Assembly (NCBI GenBank): GCA_937895775.1
Contig: CALBLD010000050.1
Location: 1 to 11,635 of the forward strand
Origin: an uncultured Clostridia bacterium
GTDB lineage: Bacteria > Bacillota > Clostridia > Oscillospirales > CAG-272
DNA length: 11,635 nucleotides
Direction of reading: 5' to 3'
Shown: one piece after another, positions 6,741 to 11,635 of the stretch
How positions within the stretch are numbered: the first letter of the stretch is position 1
Layout of the letters: each line of letters begins with the position of its first letter
Translations under genes and position numbers: made by a program
Notes under the pieces: generated by a model
Seen by the model: the letters and a program-made list of their open reading frames with translations, nothing else
Told to the model about the DNA's origin: nothing
Database searches by the model: none

Positions 6741-7976
6741 ATGAAAAAAACACTTGCGTCACTGCTTATACTCGCCATCCTACTCACAAGTTCCGTCGCT
6801 TTCATCGGTTGCAAAAGCGACACAGAAACACTCAACGTATACAACTGGGGAGTCTACATTTCCGACGGCAAATACGGTTCGGAATATGACACAATAGCCG
6901 AATTTGAGAAATATTACAAAGCAACATACGGAAAAACCATAAAAGTCAACTACACAACCTATGACAGCAACGAGGATATGTACGCGAAGATCAAGAGCGG
7001 TGCCTCCGACTACGATGTGATCTTCCCTTCCGATTACATGGCAGCCAGAATGATCGAAGAAGGTCTTGTTGCAAAACTTGATTTCAATAACATTCCGAAC
7101 TTTGCAAACATCGGCGACGACTTCAAGAGCCTCTACTACGACGAAAAGAACGAATACACCGTTCCCTACACCTACGGTGTACTCGGAATCATATACAACG
7201 CAAATGTAGTATCACCCGAAGTCGTTGAGGAAAAAGGCTGGTCGATATTCTGGGACGAGGCATATGCAAACAAAATTCTCATGATAAACAACCCGCGCGA
7301 CGCATTCGGACTTGCGATGTACGATCTCGGAATCGACGTGAACACAACCGATCCCGCCGAATGGAAGCGTGCGCTTGAGCATCTCAAGGCGGGAAAGCCG
7401 CTTATCCAGGCATACGTCATGGACGAAATCTTCAACAAGATGGAATCGGGCGAAGCTGCAATCAGCACATATTACGCGGGCGATTATTTTACAATGCTTG
7501 AAAATGCCGATTCATCGGTCGATCTGCGTTTCTATCAGCCTCCCGTTACAAATGTATTTGCCGATGTCATGTGCGTAACGTCCAAGAGCCGGAACAAAGA
7601 GCTTGCCGAAATATTCATTGACTTCATGCTTCAGCGTGATGCCGCAGTTGCAAACGCCGAAACCCTCTACTACGGCACGCCAAACGAGCTTGTAAAGAAC
7701 GACAAGGATTACATCGATTATCTCGGCGATGACGCAAAGATACTCTACCCCGACGGCTTTGATTTCAAATCGCAGATAAACAAGTACGGTTACAGAAATC
7801 TTGACAACGACACGCTTGATCTTATCAGCAGTCTCTGGGAAGAAATGAAGATAGACAGCGACACAGGAAACAGCACGATCTACATCGTATGCGGAGTCAT
7901 TGCCGCAGTTGCCGCCGCAACCGCAGTGATTGTTATAGTCAGAAAGAAGAAGAAAAACAAGTCTTACGACGACTGA
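6741..7976 (+). CDS. potD: Polyamine-type substrate-binding lipoprotein PotD with extra C-terminal membrane anchor
   Basis: This protein captures the substrate outside the cell and hands it to PotB/PotC. The 411-residue product starts with a lipoprotein signal: KK, a hydrophobic core, then FIGC with Cys24 as the likely lipidated residue. The fold is PotD-like, with YNWGVYI after the signal, the FPSDYMAARM segment, TVPYTYGVLGIIYN and TPNELVKN. Near the C-terminus there is a second hydrophobic stretch (about 380-400) followed by RKKKKNK, which looks like a membrane anchor; this is unusual for a binding protein. Two Trp residues that contact polyamine in E. coli PotD appear to be Tyr245 and Phe273 here, while the Asp is kept (D275). 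The ribosome site AGGGG (6721-6725) is 15 bases from the ATG, longer than normal. The substrate is therefore only inferred. Confidence 0.92.
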   Translation: MKKTLASLLILAILLTSSVAFIGCKSDTETLNVYNWGVYISDGKYGSEYDTIAEFEKYYKATYGKTIKVNYTTYDSNEDMYAKIKSGASDYDVIFPSDYMAARMIEEGLVAKLDFNNIPNFANIGDDFKSLYYDEKNEYTVPYTYGVLGIIYNANVVSPEVVEEKGWSIFWDEAYANKILMINNPRDAFGLAMYDLGIDVNTTDPAEWKRALEHLKAGKPLIQAYVMDEIFNKMESGEAAISTYYAGDYFTMLENADSSVDLRFYQPPVTNVFADVMCVTSKSRNKELAEIFIDFMLQRDAAVANAETLYYGTPNELVKNDKDYIDYLGDDAKILYPDGFDFKSQINKYGYRNLDNDTLDLISSLWEEMKIDSDTGNSTIYIVCGVIAAVAAATAVIVIVRKKKKNKSYDD

Positions 7977-7991
7977 TATCAATACTTGGAT

Positions 7992-8025
7992 AAAAAATTC
8001 CGATGCATATGCATCGGAATTTTTT
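7992..8025. terminator. Bidirectional intrinsic terminator, perfect palindrome
   Basis: A 34-base perfect palindrome is centred between 8008 and 8009, with a GC-containing core stem (TTCCGATGC pairing with GCATCGGAA) flanked by A6 on the left and T6-7 on the right. It gives a stem followed by U-tract on both strands. It lies 15 bases after potD and 16 bases after hydA, and so can end both convergent operons. Confidence 0.93.
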
Positions 8026-8041
8026 TGACTTTTTCGTTTTA

Positions 8042-9808
8042 TCAGTTGCCGAACGGCTTTCTTGCCGCATAGCTTGTATGAAGAAGCTCATGTGCAAGAT
8101 GCGAATTCGGCTCACCGAGAAATTCATCGTAAAGTGCCTTTATCTGAGGGTTGTTATGCGACTGACGCACGGTCTGTCTCTCATCCTCGGAATAAAGTGC
8201 ATTTGCTCTCTTCTGCTTATAGGTATCAACTATGTCGATATCTTCATCGGGCAGGAAGCAGGGTCTGACATAAGGCTGTCCGCCGCCGTTGATACATCCG
8301 CCGGGGCATCCCATGATCTCGATAAACTGGTACTTGCTCTTTCCCGCACGGATATCGTCAAGAAGCACCTTGGCGTTCTTCATTCCGTGAGCAACCGCAA
8401 CATTCAGTTCAAGTCCGTTGAGGTCGAAGGTTGCTTCCTTGATACCGTCAAATCCGCGCACCTCTTTGAACTCAACACCCTCATGCTCTTTGCCTGTGAG
8501 CACGAATGCGGCGGTACGAAGAGCCGCTTCCATGACGCCGCCGGTAACGCCGAAGATTACTCCGGCACCCGAATAGTCGCCCACGATATCGCGGTCAAAT
8601 TCCTCATCGGGAAGCTTTGTGAAGTTTATACCGCTTCTCTTTATAAGCTTTCCGAGTTCTCTTGTTGTAAGAACCGCATCGACATCGGCAAGACCTTCGG
8701 TCTTAAGCTGTTCTCTTTCCTTTTCGAATTTCTTTGCGGTACAGGGCATGATAGAGACAACATACATATCCTCGGGAGCAACGCCGATCTTCTTGGCGTA
8801 ATAATGCTTGAGGATCGCGCCCTGCATCTCGTGAGGAGACTTACAGCTCGATATATGATCGAGGCAATCACCGTAGTGATACTCGGCATAATTTACCCAT
8901 CCGGGCGAGCAGGAGGTTATCATCGGGAGTACACCGCCGTTCTTTATTCTGCCGAGAAGCTCTGTTGCCTCTTCCATTATTGTGAGGTCAGCCGCATAAT
9001 CGGTATCGAATACTTTTTTGAATCCGAGACGTCTGAGTGCAGCAACCATCTTACCGGTCACGGGTGTACCGATCTTCATACCGAATTCTTCGCCGAGAGC
9101 CGCGCGCACTGCGGGAGCGGTCTGGACAACAACATATTTTCCTGCCCTGAAGGCTTCATCGACTCTGTCTATTTCGCTCTTTTCCATAAGCGCGCCGGTA
9201 GGACATACGCTTACGCACTGACCGCACATGATACAGGGAGAATTTGCAAACGATCTGTTTTCGGCAGGTCCGACAATTGTCCTGAATCCGCGGTTCTGGA
9301 ATGAAAGCACGCCTTCGCCGTGTGCATTTGCGCATCTTGCAACGCATCTTCCGCAGAGTACGCACTTTGATGTATCTCTTACGATCGACGGAGTGAGACG
9401 GTCGAGAGTGGTGGGAGTCTTCGCTCCTTCATACATATCCTCTCTTGCGCCCGTAAGTCTTGCGACATGAAGAAGTTCGCACTTCTCGTTCTTATCGCAC
9501 TGCTGGCACTTCATGGAGTGATTCGAAAGAAGAAGCTCAACCGATGCGCGGCGTGCGGCAACTGCCTTGGGAGAAGATATTGTGATTTCCATACCCTCAT
9601 TTATCGGATAAACGCATGACGCAACAAGTCCGCGCGCTCCGGTTGCCTCAACGAGGCATACACGGCAGGAACCCTGATTGCACTCCCCGTGATTATATGT
9701 ACAGAGAGAAGGAATTTCATAACCGCATTCTCTTGCGGCTTCAAGTACCGTAAGTCCGGCATCCACCTGATAGGGGACGCCCTCAATTTTTATATTTATC
9801 TTTGACAT
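8042..9808 (-). CDS. hydA: [FeFe]-hydrogenase catalytic subunit of NAD-linked multisubunit type (HydA/HndD)
   Basis: This subunit makes H2 at the H-cluster with electrons relayed from HydB in the cytoplasm. The 588-residue protein carries, in order: a [2Fe-2S] ferredoxin domain (C36, C48, C51, C65), a His-Cys [4Fe-4S] site (H97, C101, C104, C110), two [4Fe-4S] clusters (C149, C152, C155, C159 and C192, C195, C198, C202), then the hydrogenase domain. H-cluster motifs are L1 TSCSPGW (298-304), L2 MPCTAKKFE (354-362) and L3 with C501 and C505 followed by GGGQP (508-512). The small-subunit region is fused at the C-terminus. L1 is odd: most characterised enzymes have TSCCPxW. The start at 9808 is chosen because GGGGG lies 8 bases upstream; an ATG at 9814 is too close. 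The gap after hydB is very short, so the two are co-transcribed. Confidence 0.95.
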   Translation of the reverse strand: MSKINIKIEGVPYQVDAGLTVLEAARECGYEIPSLCTYNHGECNQGSCRVCLVEATGARGLVASCVYPINEGMEITISSPKAVAARRASVELLLSNHSMKCQQCDKNEKCELLHVARLTGAREDMYEGAKTPTTLDRLTPSIVRDTSKCVLCGRCVARCANAHGEGVLSFQNRGFRTIVGPAENRSFANSPCIMCGQCVSVCPTGALMEKSEIDRVDEAFRAGKYVVVQTAPAVRAALGEEFGMKIGTPVTGKMVAALRRLGFKKVFDTDYAADLTIMEEATELLGRIKNGGVLPMITSCSPGWVNYAEYHYGDCLDHISSCKSPHEMQGAILKHYYAKKIGVAPEDMYVVSIMPCTAKKFEKEREQLKTEGLADVDAVLTTRELGKLIKRSGINFTKLPDEEFDRDIVGDYSGAGVIFGVTGGVMEAALRTAAFVLTGKEHEGVEFKEVRGFDGIKEATFDLNGLELNVAVAHGMKNAKVLLDDIRAGKSKYQFIEIMGCPGGCINGGGQPYVRPCFLPDEDIDIVDTYKQKRANALYSEDERQTVRQSHNNPQIKALYDEFLGEPNSHLAHELLHTSYAARKPFGN

Positions 9809-9816
9809 CTGCATTT

Positions 9817-9821
9817 CCCCC
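9817..9821 (-). promoter_or_regulatory. Ribosome binding site deciding the hydA start
   Basis: A GGGGG run directly follows the hydB stop (TAA, 9822-9824). It is 2 bases from the ATG at 9814 but 8 bases from the ATG at 9808, which favours MSKINIKIEG as the N-terminus. Confidence 0.65.

Positions 9822-11635
<1,814 letters not shown>

Noticed and set aside
7860..7976. Sortase cell-wall sorting signal at the PotD C-terminus
   Set aside because: A hydrophobic stretch and basic tail are present but there is no LPXTG-like motif before them, so a plain membrane anchor is the better reading.
8003..9304. 433-codon open frame on the plus strand opposite hydA
   Set aside because: It lies entirely antisense to the strongly supported hydA gene, has no recognisable domain or ribosome site, and begins inside the terminator palindrome; it is a shadow of hydA codon use.

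Overview
The window reads as ordinary chromosomal DNA of a strictly anaerobic, low-to-mid GC Firmicute, most likely a gut-type Clostridia (Oscillospiraceae/Ruminococcaceae-like). Three things point there: a multisubunit NAD-linked [FeFe]-hydrogenase, a Gram-positive potABCD operon with a lipoprotein PotD, and near-consensus sigma-A promoters with AGGAGG-type ribosome binding sites. The genus is an inference; no rRNA or marker gene is present.

Layout. (1) Positions 2-2636, plus strand: the 3' part of a D-2-hydroxyacid dehydrogenase gene, then a cytoplasmic heparinase II/III-family protein, 13 bases apart and clearly one operon. (2) Positions 2683-3546, minus strand: a sugar isomerase/epimerase-like TIM-barrel protein, convergent with the operon and separated from it by a strong hairpin terminator. 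(3) Positions 3547-3879: a 333-base divergent intergenic region with two good sigma-A promoters (one is a perfect TTGACA-17-TATAAT) and a structured leader before potA. (4) Positions 3880-7976, plus strand: potA-potB-potC-potD, a complete polyamine-type ABC importer. potA/potB and potB/potC overlap and potD follows after 29 bases. (5) Positions 7992-8025: a perfect 34-base palindrome that serves as a bidirectional terminator. (6) Positions 8042-11635, minus strand: hydA and hydB of an electron-bifurcating type [FeFe]-hydrogenase. hydB runs off the right edge, so its N-terminus and any hydC lie outside.

How the genes work together. The dehydrogenase, heparinase-family protein and TIM-barrel isomerase look like parts of a catabolic locus for acidic or uronate-containing oligosaccharides, although the TIM-barrel gene has its own promoter. 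PotABCD brings in a polyamine or similar cation. HydAB reoxidises NADH together with reduced ferredoxin and releases H2.

I found no mobile element, CRISPR array, tRNA or rRNA, and no clearly new system. The points most worth a second look are the Cys-to-Ser change in the hydrogenase L1 motif, a PotD with both a lipobox and a C-terminal membrane anchor, and the structured potA leader with its ambiguous start.
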